Below are positions 1-7,204 of a stretch of 8,512 nt of DNA, piece by piece (the stretch's first letter is position 1; the number at the start of each line of letters is the position of its first letter). The notes beneath the pieces are model-generated. The model was not told the DNA's origin. It searched no databases and saw only the letters and a program-made list of their open reading frames with translations. Source of the DNA: Candidatus Latescibacterota bacterium (GTDB taxonomy: Bacteria; Latescibacterota; UBA2968; UBA8231). Where the stretch lies: contig DPVW01000377.1 of NCBI GenBank assembly GCA_003529325.1, positions 22,154-30,665 of the forward strand, given 5' to 3'. The position numbers and the translations under genes are program-made.

Positions 1-1043
1 TTGTTCTTGGTCTGCGACTCGAACACGGGTTCCTGCAACTTCACCGCTACGGCGCCGGCGATGCCGTCACGCACATCAACACCACCATAACTCTTGCGGT
101 AGAACTCGTTCACCCCCTTGAGCATGCCCTCACGGAAAGCGGACTGGTGCGTGCCGCCGTCGGAGGTATACTGGCCATTGACGAAGGACCAGTAGGTCTC
201 ACCATACCCCTCGACATGGGTGAAGGCGAACTCGAGTCGTTCGCCGCGGAAGTGGGCCGGCGGGTAAGTCACCTTGGTATCGTCCGTGCCGACCTCCCGT
301 TCCAGCAGATCGAGGAGACCGCGCTTCGATTCGTATTTCTGTCCATTGAGGAACAGGGCGAGGCCACTGTTGAGACAGGCGTAGTTCCACAGTCGCCGCT
401 GCACGAACTCGATGTTGTACTCGTACTCGCCGAAGATCTCGACATCAGGACGAAATTCGACGAGGGTGCCATCCGACTCGCCTGGGGCCTTGCCCTTCTT
501 CGTCTCTTTGATCAGATCGCCGCGCTCGAACAATGCCTCGGCGTATTGCCCACCGCGATAGGAGACGACGCGGAATTTTTCGGACAGCGCATTCACCGCC
601 TTGATGCCGACACCGTTGAGACCGACGGAGAACTGGTAGACGTCGTCGTTGTACTTGGCTCCCGTGTTGATCACGGACACACACTCTACCAGCTTGCCAA
701 GGGGTATACCGCTGCCGAAGTCACGCGCACGCACGTTGTTGCCATCGATCTCCACCTCAACTTTGCGGCCGTGCCCCGTGATGAATTCATCGATGGAGTT
801 GTCGATTACCTCCTTGAGCAGCACGTAAATACCATCATCGAGGTCACTGCCATCCCCAAGGCGACCGATATACATGCCGGTGCGCAGACGGATGTGCTCC
901 AGCGACGACAGCGTCTTGACCTTGCTCTCGTCGTAGACACCGTTGCCATTCCGTTTGCTGGGAGCCTTGCCCTTGCGGGCTTTCACCGCCACCGTCTTCG
1001 GCGTATTCGCGGCAGCAGAGAACAAGTCGGTAGTCGTCGTCAT
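1..1043 (-). CDS. parE: DNA topoisomerase IV subunit B (ParE/GyrB-type ATPase), partial at 3' end
   Basis: ATPase subunit of a type IIA topoisomerase, which uses ATP to pass one DNA duplex through another (decatenation or supercoil control) with a ParC/GyrA partner. The frame is open from ATG at 1043 to the window edge, giving 347 codons with the C-terminus missing. Residues 1-40 are a Thr/Lys-rich leader. Then comes the GHKL ATPase domain: LEHIRLRTGMYIG (48-60), EVIDNSIDE (78-86, catalytic Glu78 and Mg-binding Asn82), RDFGSGIP (107-114), and glycine loop GLNGVGIKAVNALS (141-154). The transducer domain follows and ends in QTKN (344-347), whose Lys346 is the QTK-loop ATP contact. The GLNGVG loop, rather than GLHGVG, favours the ParE-like branch seen in Bacteroidota and PVC bacteria, but a GyrB paralogue cannot be excluded. 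An in-frame ATG at 1103 could add 20 residues; neither start has a clear Shine-Dalgarno. The ParC/GyrA partner may lie beyond the left edge (inference). Confidence 0.88.
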   Translation of the reverse strand, partial: MTTTTDLFSAAANTPKTVAVKARKGKAPSKRNGNGVYDESKVKTLSSLEHIRLRTGMYIGRLGDGSDLDDGIYVLLKEVIDNSIDEFITGHGRKVEVEIDGNNVRARDFGSGIPLGKLVECVSVINTGAKYNDDVYQFSVGLNGVGIKAVNALSEKFRVVSYRGGQYAEALFERGDLIKETKKGKAPGESDGTLVEFRPDVEIFGEYEYNIEFVQRRLWNYACLNSGLALFLNGQKYESKRGLLDLLEREVGTDDTKVTYPPAHFRGERLEFAFTHVEGYGETYWSFVNGQYTSDGGTHQSAFREGMLKGVNEFYRKSYGGVDVRDGIAGAVAVKLQEPVFESQTKN

Positions 1044-1327
1044 CGTCTGATCACATCCATCGGAACGAGCCGGACGGCCTCCAGATAAATGGCAACCGCT
1101 CATCGGCGCAGATTTCGGATTCAACTATGGTGATACGAATACGGAATCGCCGCTTGCCACCCTCGGTACATAGTAAGGGCGGGGGATTCGTTAACCACAG
1201 GGGAGAGTTGTCTGAGTGTTACGTCCAGCCACCTGGGGGGAGATTCGGTGACCTGCAGGCAAGATATGACCAACATGCGACCGGTGCCAGCGACATCTCG
1301 CGGCACCGGCCGCACTATACTAGCAGA
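1044..1327. other. Intergenic gap between the helicase and topoisomerase genes
   Basis: These 284 bases separate two genes on the minus strand. I see no credible gene in either direction: the short open frames here lack motifs and ribosome binding sites. On the minus strand there is a TACTAT box (plus-strand 1170-1175) that could be a -10 element for the topoisomerase gene, but no good -35 lies at the right distance. The half next to the helicase stop holds a strong hairpin, listed separately. The gap and hairpin suggest that the topoisomerase gene is transcribed independently of the helicase gene. Confidence 0.5.
1277..1313 (-). terminator. Long hairpin after the helicase stop, putative terminator without a U-tract
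   Basis: Arms 1277-1288 and 1302-1313 pair over 12 positions; in the minus-strand transcript the single mismatch becomes a G-U pair. Beyond a one-base bulge at 1289, an inner 4-bp stem (1290-1293 with 1298-1301) closes a 4-base loop. The minus-strand RNA therefore forms about 16 paired positions, starting 14 bases after the helicase stop codon. No run of U follows the stem, so it is not a textbook intrinsic terminator. It may protect the mRNA 3' end or assist termination. Confidence 0.5.
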
Positions 1328-2689
1328 TCAGCGTGATCGTGCCCTCGAGGGCCCGCGGTGTGATTTCGCTCCATGCGCCTCCGGCCGCCGACCTGCCGGT
1401 GCGCCATTGCTCTTGCCCTGGACCCCGGCCCGACGGCGTCCACCGCCGCTGCGTGCCTTCACATTGGTCAGATCAGGTTCGCGGCCACGCCATTCAGGGC
1501 TGATTTCCCGCACTTTCAGCAGACGCTTCAGATTTCCCAGATCGCGATCAGTGACCATCGTCATCGCCGTCCCTATGCGTCCCATACGACCGGTGCGGCC
1601 CGTGCGGTGCGCGTAAATTTCGGGATTGAAGGGAAAATCAAAGTTGATGACGTGCGTGACATGGGAGAAATCGAGTCCACGGCCAGCGACATCGGTGGCG
1701 ATCATGAACTTGATCTTTCGATCCTTGAAGCGATCGAAGATCGAAATACGCCGATCCTGGTCGAGCCCGCCGTGGATGTATTCCGTATTGCGGAATGTTC
1801 GCCGGAATGTTCGGTAGAGTTCGCCCCCCTTGTCTCGCGAATTGCAAAATACGATGACCTGATCGACACCCTCCTCTTCGCCGAGGAAGTCGAGCAGCCG
1901 CTGGGTGCGATCACCCCGCACATGCAGAAAATGATGCTGCAGCGAACTGGGCGCGCCCTGCTCCCGATTCAACACGATTTTGACCGGGTCAGTGAGATAC
2001 TTCGAGGTGAGTTTCTCGATCTCAGGGGGCATCGTCGCCGAGAACAGCAGCACCTGGTATTGCTGCAGCATGCAGGAGAGGATGAAGTCGACATCCTCGA
2101 TGAACCCCATATCGAGCATCTCGTCCGCCTCATCGAGCACGACGGTGCGAACTTGCTGCATATCGATCTTTGTGTTCCAGATCAGGTCGATCAGGCGTCC
2201 CGGCGTGGCCACCAGGATATGGACCCCATGGTTGAGCTTGGCCTTCTGCACGCCGATGTCAAAGCCGCCAAATACGGCGAAAGGCACGACATCCGAATTC
2301 TTGGCGACATCGTCGATCTCCTGCACGTATTGCAGGGCCAGTTCGCGGGTGGGGACGAGGATCAGATGTTGGATGACACGATTCTCCGTGTCTGTCCGGT
2401 TCACCATCGGGATGGCACAGGCTGAGGTCTTGCCGGATCCGGTCTCGGCTAAGCCCACCACGTCGCGTCCTGCCAGAACGTGGGGGATGGCTTGCTCCTG
2501 GATGGGCGTCATGTCTTCGTAGCCCATCTCGGCAAGCCCGGATAGGATTTCGGGCTTTAGGTCGGTTTCGGTAAACTTCAAGTTGCGGGAATCCTCCGTG
2601 AGAGGTAGGTGGGTGAACGACTCGCTCGAACGTCCCGCGGCGTCATCGAGCGGGTACGGAGCGGGGAATGGAAGTACCTGCGACGTCAA
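1328..2689 (-). CDS. DEAD-box ATP-dependent RNA helicase
   Basis: Cytoplasmic ATP-dependent RNA helicase, likely acting in ribosome assembly, mRNA turnover or translation of structured RNAs. All family motifs are present (numbering of the 453-residue form): Q motif from Phe39 to Gln64 (TPIQ 61-64), Walker A AETGSGKT (81-88), PTRELA (113-118), TPGR (162-165), DEAD (186-189), SAT (217-219), VIVFCNS (278-284), ATDVAGRGLD (331-340), HRTGRTGR (361-368). Residues about 409-453 form an Arg/Gly/Lys-rich tail, usual for RhlE/CsdA/DbpA-like enzymes and probably RNA binding; I cannot assign the subfamily. The start is uncertain. No in-frame ATG or GTG precedes the Q motif. TTG at 2689 gives 453 residues but has no Shine-Dalgarno. 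TTG at 2581 would give 417 residues beginning MKFTETDL, a canonical N-terminus, with GGAGG (2593-2597) 11 bases upstream. The extra codons have coding-like third positions (25 of 35 G or C). Divergent from gltX. Confidence 0.95.
   Translation of the reverse strand: MTSQVLPFPAPYPLDDAAGRSSESFTHLPLTEDSRNLKFTETDLKPEILSGLAEMGYEDMTPIQEQAIPHVLAGRDVVGLAETGSGKTSACAIPMVNRTDTENRVIQHLILVPTRELALQYVQEIDDVAKNSDVVPFAVFGGFDIGVQKAKLNHGVHILVATPGRLIDLIWNTKIDMQQVRTVVLDEADEMLDMGFIEDVDFILSCMLQQYQVLLFSATMPPEIEKLTSKYLTDPVKIVLNREQGAPSSLQHHFLHVRGDRTQRLLDFLGEEEGVDQVIVFCNSRDKGGELYRTFRRTFRNTEYIHGGLDQDRRISIFDRFKDRKIKFMIATDVAGRGLDFSHVTHVINFDFPFNPEIYAHRTGRTGRMGRIGTAMTMVTDRDLGNLKRLLKVREISPEWRGREPDLTNVKARSGGGRRRAGVQGKSNGAPAGRRPEAHGAKSHRGPSRARSR
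2593..2597 (-). promoter_or_regulatory. GGAGG Shine-Dalgarno candidate for a shorter helicase start
   Basis: On the minus strand GGAGG lies 11 bases before TTG at 2581-2579, the codon for Leu37 of the longest helicase frame. Initiation there would yield a protein starting directly at the Q-motif region, as many DEAD-box proteins do. The spacing is rather long, and the same bases are in frame inside the longer version, so the match may be fortuitous. Confidence 0.4.
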
Positions 2690-2775
2690 GAAGCAGGTGT
2701 GGTGCGCCGCTTGGCGGATGGTAGGGCCAGCGGCAGGTAATGAGCTAAAGGTATGAATTTTCTGAAATTACGCAA

Positions 2776-2781
2776 ACTATA
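2776..2781 (-). promoter_or_regulatory. Possible -10 element for the helicase gene
   Basis: The minus strand reads TATAGT here, one base from the sigma-70 -10 consensus, preceded by TG. Transcription would begin near 2769, leaving a leader of about 80 bases to the TTG at 2689 or about 190 to the TTG at 2581. No convincing -35 hexamer is visible at 16-18 bases, so this is tentative. Confidence 0.3.
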
Positions 2782-2805
2782 CATGGTCGTGATACGGTTC
2801 CATCG

Positions 2806-2833
2806 TTGCCGCATCCTGCCCTGGACCTATCTT
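2806..2833 (+). promoter_or_regulatory. Candidate sigma-70 promoter for gltX
   Basis: TTGCCG (2806-2811) and TATCTT (2828-2833) are separated by 16 bases and lie about 50 bases before the gltX start, giving a leader of roughly 40 bases. Both hexamers are partial matches to consensus. The placement in the divergent 192-base gap between the helicase gene and gltX is appropriate. I see no riboswitch or T-box structure in this leader. Confidence 0.35.
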
Positions 2834-2881
2834 AGAAATCTCCATATGTAGTCGTCACTTACGTCATTTCCCAGGCCTTAC

Positions 2882-4378
2882 ATGATGTCCACCGTCCGAG
2901 TTCGAGTCGCGCCCTCGCCAACAGGCGCACCCCATGTGGGCACCGCCTACATCGCCTTGTTCAATCTGGCCTTTGCACGTAAACATGGCGGCCAGATTCT
3001 GCTCCGCATCGAGGACACCGACCAGGTGCGCTCAAAACCGGAGCACGAAGAGCGACTGATCTCGGCCCTGCGCTGGCTTGGGCTTGAATGGGACGAGGGA
3101 CCGGACGTCGGCGGCGACACGGGGCCCTTTCGGCAGAGCGAGCGTCTCGATCTGTATCGGCCACATGCGCAGCAACTCGTCGATGCAGGACATGCCTACT
3201 ATTCCTTCGCCACCGCCGCTGAATTGGCCCAGTGGCGCGCCAGCGGACAGTCTTCCGGTGTGCCAGCTCCCTTCGATGTGGAGCGCGACGCCGATCCGGC
3301 CCAGGCTCGTGAGCGGGCCGAAGCTGGCGAGGACCACGTGATTCGCATGAAGATGCCACGCCAGGGCATCTGCATCGTCGACGACATGCTGCGCGACCCG
3401 ATCTCGATCGACTATGCCGGACTCGACGACCAGGTCTTGCTCAAATCGGACGGTTTTCCCACCTACCATCTCGCCGTCGTCGTCGATGATCACCTCATGG
3501 GCATCACCCACGTGATCCGTGGCGAGGAGTGGATCAACTCCACACCCAAACACCTGCTGCTGTATGAGTGGTTCGGTTGGGAGGTCCCACAGCACGCCCA
3601 TCTGCCCCTGTTGCTGAACACGGATCGTTCGAAAATGTCGAAACGACGCAATCCGACATCGATCGACTACTATCGGCGCGCCGGCTATCTCCCCTCCGCC
3701 CTGCTCAACTACCTGGCATTGATGGCCTACCCGCCAAACAAGGCCGCCGATGGCACGGAGCAGGAAAAGGAGCCATTTGCCGATCTCGTCAACCGCTTCG
3801 ACCTGCAGCGGATCAGCCTTGGGGGCTCCGTCTTCGATCCGGAGAAACTGAACTGGCTGAACGGGCGCTACCTGCGCGAAGAGTTGTCGCCGGACCAGTT
3901 ATTGACGGCACTTCGGGAATGGGCGTTGAACGATGATTTCCTTGCCCAGGTGCTGCCACTGATGCAACCACGCATGGAGACCCTGGGTGATTTCATGCCC
4001 AGGTGCGCTTTCTTCTTCAGCCGGCGTGTCGAAGCACAGATCGAGGACCTGCTACCAAAGGGTCGGGAAGCGGCGGATGTGGCAGCCTTGTTGCAGACGG
4101 CGGTGTGGTCCCTGGAGAATGTCGCGCCCTGGCAGGCAGAGGCTGTCGAGGCGGCGATCAAACGAACGAGCGAATTCTGGGACTGGCCGATCCGCGACGT
4201 TACACGACCACTCTACACGGCGATCATGGGTCAACCCGTGGGGCCACCGCTGTACGAATCGATCGTCCTACTCGATGTGGATCTTACGCGAATGCGCCTG
4301 CTCGAGGCAATTGACACCCTCGGGGGTCTGTCGAAGAAAAAAGCCAGGAAATTGGAGAAGGATTGGGGCGGAGCCTGA
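2882..4378 (+). CDS. gltX: Glutamyl-tRNA synthetase
   Basis: Class I aminoacyl-tRNA synthetase that attaches glutamate to tRNA(Glu) with ATP in the cytoplasm. The 498 residues match the usual bacterial length. The Rossmann catalytic domain begins with VRVAPSPTGAPHVG (7-20; PHVG is the HIGH signature), followed by RIEDTD (42-47), the block YHLAVVVDDHLMGITHVIRGEEW (195-217, given here by key residues Asp202, Asp203, His210, Arg213, Glu215), and the KMSKR loop (251-255). The helical anticodon-binding region occupies roughly 330-498. The insertion around 104-125 lacks the Cys residues of the zinc site found in the E. coli enzyme, reading AYYSFAT at 105-111. AGG at 2873-2875 lies 6 bases before the first of two consecutive in-frame ATG codons, favouring the start given. 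It is convergent with glnS, 29 bases away. Because glnS is present, this enzyme may be the discriminating type that charges only tRNA(Glu); that is inference. Confidence 0.97.
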   Translation: MMSTVRVRVAPSPTGAPHVGTAYIALFNLAFARKHGGQILLRIEDTDQVRSKPEHEERLISALRWLGLEWDEGPDVGGDTGPFRQSERLDLYRPHAQQLVDAGHAYYSFATAAELAQWRASGQSSGVPAPFDVERDADPAQARERAEAGEDHVIRMKMPRQGICIVDDMLRDPISIDYAGLDDQVLLKSDGFPTYHLAVVVDDHLMGITHVIRGEEWINSTPKHLLLYEWFGWEVPQHAHLPLLLNTDRSKMSKRRNPTSIDYYRRAGYLPSALLNYLALMAYPPNKAADGTEQEKEPFADLVNRFDLQRISLGGSVFDPEKLNWLNGRYLREELSPDQLLTALREWALNDDFLAQVLPLMQPRMETLGDFMPRCAFFFSRRVEAQIEDLLPKGREAADVAALLQTAVWSLENVAPWQAEAVEAAIKRTSEFWDWPIRDVTRPLYTAIMGQPVGPPLYESIVLLDVDLTRMRLLEAIDTLGGLSKKKARKLEKDWGGA

Positions 4379-4407
4379 TCTACGCTTCGGGGCCGCTTTT
4401 GGGATGA

Positions 4408-6114
4408 TTACTTTCTGTTCTGCAAATTCGCCCAGACGTCGCGCAGCGTCACGGTACGGTTGAAGACAGGCGTCTCATCTGTCGAATCCGGGTCGACACA
4501 GAAGTAACCCAGTCGTTCAAATTGGCACGTCGTCCCCGTGCCCAGGCGTGCTGCCTCCGGTTCGATGTAACAGGTGGGTAGCACCTGCAACGAATCCGGA
4601 TTAAGGTTGTCCAGCCAGTCCTCTCCCTCGGCAACATCGGTGGGATTCTCGACGCGGAACAGTCGATCGTACAGTCTGACCTCAGTCTGCACCGCGTGTG
4701 CCGCTGATACCCAGTGTAATGTCGCTTTCACCTTGCGCCCGTCTGGTGCGTCCCCACCCTTGGTCGCCGGATCGTAGCTGCAGCGCAATTCGATGACATT
4801 GCCGTTGACGTCCTTCACCACCTCTTCGCAGGTCACAAAGTAGGCATAACGGAGTCGCACCTCCCGTCCGGGCGCCAGGCGGAAGAACTTCTTCGGCGGC
4901 TCCTCCATGAAGTCCTCCGCTTCGATCCACAGCTCGCGTCCGAAGGGAACCTTACGTACCCCCGCCGATTCGTCTTCGGGGTTGTTGACGGCGTCCAATT
5001 CCTCGCTCTCACCCTCGGGGTAGTTGATGATCGTCAATTTGAGCGGATTGATCACCCCCATGACCCGGCGTGCGCTCTTGTTAAGCTGATCTCGAATGCA
5101 GAACTCCAGCAGCGACACCTCGACATTGTTCTCCCGCTTGGCGATGCCGACCTCTTTCCAGAATCGCCGGATCGCCTCGGGAGGGACACCGCGACGGCGC
5201 AAGCCGTTCAAAGTGGGCATCCTGGGATCGTCCCAGCCCGACATGTGCCCACTCTCCATCAACTGCAACAGGCGGCGCTTGCTCGTGACCGTGTAGGTGA
5301 TGTTGCCACGCGCATATTCGATCTGCCGCGACGGGAAAATGCCGAGTTTTTCAATGAACCAGTCGTACAGAGGGCGGTGGTCCTCAAATTCCAACGTGCA
5401 CATGGAATGGGTCACACCCTCGATGGAGTCACCCTGACCGTGGGCCCAATCGTACATCGGGTAGATGCACCAGTCGTCTCCTGTACGGTGGTGGTAGGCG
5501 TGCAGGATCCGGTACATCACGGGGTCGCGCAGGTTCACATTCGGTGACGCCATGTCGATCTTGGCCCGCAATACCTTGTCGCCATCGGCGAACTCACCGG
5601 CACGCATGCGCGTGAAAAGGTCGAGATTTTCTTTCGGCGAGCGATCGCGAAAAGGGCTGTCACGCCCGGGCTCAGTCAGCGTTCCACGCTGGGCACGGAT
5701 CTCGTCGGCCGACTGATCATCGACATAGGCCAGACCCTTACCGATCAGCTCACAGGACCAATCGTACAGCTGATCGAAGTAGTCCGAAGCGTAGAGCGCC
5801 TCGCCAAAGTCGAATCCAAGCCAGTGGATGTCCTCGATCATGGAATCGACGTACTCCTGCTCCTCCTTGACGGGATTTGTGTCATCGAAGCGCAGGTTGT
5901 AGCGTCCACCGAACTCCTCAGCGATGCCGTAGTTGACGCAAATCGCCTTGGCATTGCCGATGTGCAAGTAAGCATTCGGCTCGGGGGGAAAGCGGGTGAT
6001 CACCTCACTGTTGGTGCCGGCAGCCAGATCCGCGGCGATCGCCACGCGTAGAAAATCTCGGGGGCGGTCAGACGTATCAGCTGTCTCGGAGTTATCTGTC
6101 TTAGGACTCATCAT
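4408..6114 (-). CDS. glnS: Glutaminyl-tRNA synthetase
   Basis: Class I synthetase that charges tRNA(Gln) directly with glutamine, bypassing the Glu-tRNA(Gln) amidotransferase route. Its 568 residues are a normal length. The catalytic domain starts with [18 protein letters not shown] (40-57; HIGN at 51-54), then LRFDDTNP (74-81), [16 protein letters not shown] (218-233), [18 protein letters not shown] (235-252), and a KMSKS-class loop reading VTSKRRL (276-282). The block GWDDPRMPT (293-301) plus LRRRGV (305-310) is diagnostic for GlnRS. Residues about 350-568 are the two beta-barrel anticodon-binding domains, including LHWVSA (466-471). The protein opens with two Met codons; AGG upstream fits the second slightly better, so the true start may be 6111. 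The first 20 residues are polar and non-conserved. It lies 51 bases after the isomerase-family gene on the same strand, so the two may be co-transcribed. Bacterial GlnRS is generally thought to derive from eukaryotes by transfer. Confidence 0.97.
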   Translation of the reverse strand: MMSPKTDNSETADTSDRPRDFLRVAIAADLAAGTNSEVITRFPPEPNAYLHIGNAKAICVNYGIAEEFGGRYNLRFDDTNPVKEEQEYVDSMIEDIHWLGFDFGEALYASDYFDQLYDWSCELIGKGLAYVDDQSADEIRAQRGTLTEPGRDSPFRDRSPKENLDLFTRMRAGEFADGDKVLRAKIDMASPNVNLRDPVMYRILHAYHHRTGDDWCIYPMYDWAHGQGDSIEGVTHSMCTLEFEDHRPLYDWFIEKLGIFPSRQIEYARGNITYTVTSKRRLLQLMESGHMSGWDDPRMPTLNGLRRRGVPPEAIRRFWKEVGIAKRENNVEVSLLEFCIRDQLNKSARRVMGVINPLKLTIINYPEGESEELDAVNNPEDESAGVRKVPFGRELWIEAEDFMEEPPKKFFRLAPGREVRLRYAYFVTCEEVVKDVNGNVIELRCSYDPATKGGDAPDGRKVKATLHWVSAAHAVQTEVRLYDRLFRVENPTDVAEGEDWLDNLNPDSLQVLPTCYIEPEAARLGTGTTCQFERLGYFCVDPDSTDETPVFNRTVTLRDVWANLQNRK

Positions 6115-6165
6115 GGACCTGTGGTAGTTAGTTGATTGCAGGTGTGAGCCTGGAGCGAACCGGTG

Positions 6166-7098
6166 TCAGCGGATGCGCCAGGCGTCCTTCGCCGGCTGGA
6201 ACTGCCCGGCGTCTGGCAACAATTGTCGCAGATGTCGTCCGCCATAGGCGAAACCCGCAAGGCCGGGCATGCCACGATCCTCGTTCTCCACATCGAGCAC
6301 GTAGTTGTAGCCGGACTCGCTCAGGGCGTGGATCACCGTCGCCCAGTTCAGATCCCCTCGGCCACAGACCCGATACTGCCACCACCAGTTGCCGATGACG
6401 CCCTGACGATAGCGCATGCGAGGGCTGACTTCACAATCCTTTAGGTCGGCGAAGTACCAGCGGCCGGCGTACTCGCGGATGACATCCTCCGCCGGCATGA
6501 TCCCCATCCAGACCCAATGGGAGGGATCACAGGAAAGCCCGATGGACTCATCCGGTACTGCGTCGAGCAGCTTGTCCCACATCTCCGGATTGCAGCCGAT
6601 ATTGCCCATGCGCACAGCGACATCCAGGGCGATGCGGATGCCGAGTCCGCTCGCGTGTTCGGCCACCGGAGTGAACATCTCTTTGTAGCGTGCGACCAAC
6701 TCGTCGCTGCGGTCGGACCCATTTCCAGGAGGCGAGGAGTACATGCCGTAGAAGGTGCCGTTGCGCACCGGACACCCGGAACCGGTCAGTACCACCGGAC
6801 ATTCCAGCAAAGCGGCGGCCTCGATGGCGCGCAGCAGACGCTCCTGTTCTGCACCCCGCTGGCTCTCGTCATCATCCAGCAGATTGCAGTGGGCGGTCAG
6901 ACACGCCAGATAGATGTCATGCTGCGCCAGGCCATCTCGTAGTTCGTTGGGGCCCTGATCGAGAATCCTGTTGGTGTCCGCCACGCCGCTGTCGGCGAGC
7001 CGCACGCAGTCGAAATCATTCGCCTTCGCCCAGCTGCCGCACTCGTCAAGACTCCAGTTGGTCTCTGCGCCTGCGTTGGTAAAAAATCCGATGTCCAT
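6166..7098 (-). CDS. Sugar phosphate isomerase/epimerase family protein (xylose isomerase-like TIM barrel)
   Basis: Predicted single-domain TIM barrel of the AP-endonuclease-2/xylose-isomerase-like family, whose characterised members isomerise or epimerise sugars, inosose or related polyols with a divalent metal. The substrate here is unknown. Family marks in the 310 residues are LTAHCNLLD (67-75), VVLTGSGCP (102-110), MGNIG (164-168), the strong CDPSHWVWMGI block (190-200), LKD (219-221), WWWQYRVCGRGDLNW (238-252) and VENED (270-274). There is no signal peptide, so it is probably cytoplasmic. Related proteins usually carry Glu, Asp, His and Glu as metal ligands on strands 5-8. Here the matching positions look like Asp159, Asp191, Asp218 and Glu271, so two are changed. 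AGGACGGA upstream supports the ATG at 7098. The gene is divergent from dapL and 51 bases upstream of glnS. Nothing in the neighbourhood identifies a sugar pathway. The family call is firm, the function open. Confidence 0.85.
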   Translation of the reverse strand: MDIGFFTNAGAETNWSLDECGSWAKANDFDCVRLADSGVADTNRILDQGPNELRDGLAQHDIYLACLTAHCNLLDDDESQRGAEQERLLRAIEAAALLECPVVLTGSGCPVRNGTFYGMYSSPPGNGSDRSDELVARYKEMFTPVAEHASGLGIRIALDVAVRMGNIGCNPEMWDKLLDAVPDESIGLSCDPSHWVWMGIMPAEDVIREYAGRWYFADLKDCEVSPRMRYRQGVIGNWWWQYRVCGRGDLNWATVIHALSESGYNYVLDVENEDRGMPGLAGFAYGGRHLRQLLPDAGQFQPAKDAWRIR

Positions 7099-7116
7099 AT
7101 TCGATGATCCGTCCTG

Positions 7117-7144
7117 TTGCTGATTGCAGTCGGTGGTTTAGATT
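7117..7144 (+). promoter_or_regulatory. Candidate sigma-70 promoter for dapL
   Basis: TTGCTG (7117-7122) and TAGATT (7139-7144) are 16 bases apart in the 106-base divergent gap between the isomerase-family gene and dapL. The leader to the dapL ATG would be about 54 bases. Upstream of that ATG the sequence is purine-rich (GAAGAAACGAGAA), a weak Shine-Dalgarno. No lysine riboswitch could fit in so short a leader. Confidence 0.35.
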
Positions 7145-7204
7145 CGGTCTGCTATTCCAAAGTGCTTCTGATCACCCGAAACAAACTAAGAAGAAACGAG
7201 AACC

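Noticed and set aside
147..1088. 313-codon open frame on the plus strand
   Set aside because: It lies antisense to the topoisomerase ATPase gene, whose motifs are unmistakable. Its translation has no recognisable domain, and long antisense frames are expected from the G/C bias at third positions.
1373..2425. 350-codon open frame on the plus strand
   Set aside because: It is antisense to the DEAD-box helicase core and shows no motif. It is a mirror of a well-supported gene.
2755..2769. Small inverted repeat AATTT-TCTG-AAATT in the helicase/gltX gap
   Set aside because: Five-base AT-only arms are too short to support a structure or operator, and no second copy is nearby.
4360..4407. Bidirectional terminator between gltX and glnS
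   Set aside because: GCGG and CCGC followed by TTTT can pair over only 4 bases with a very long loop. No stable stem is visible, so it is not listed.
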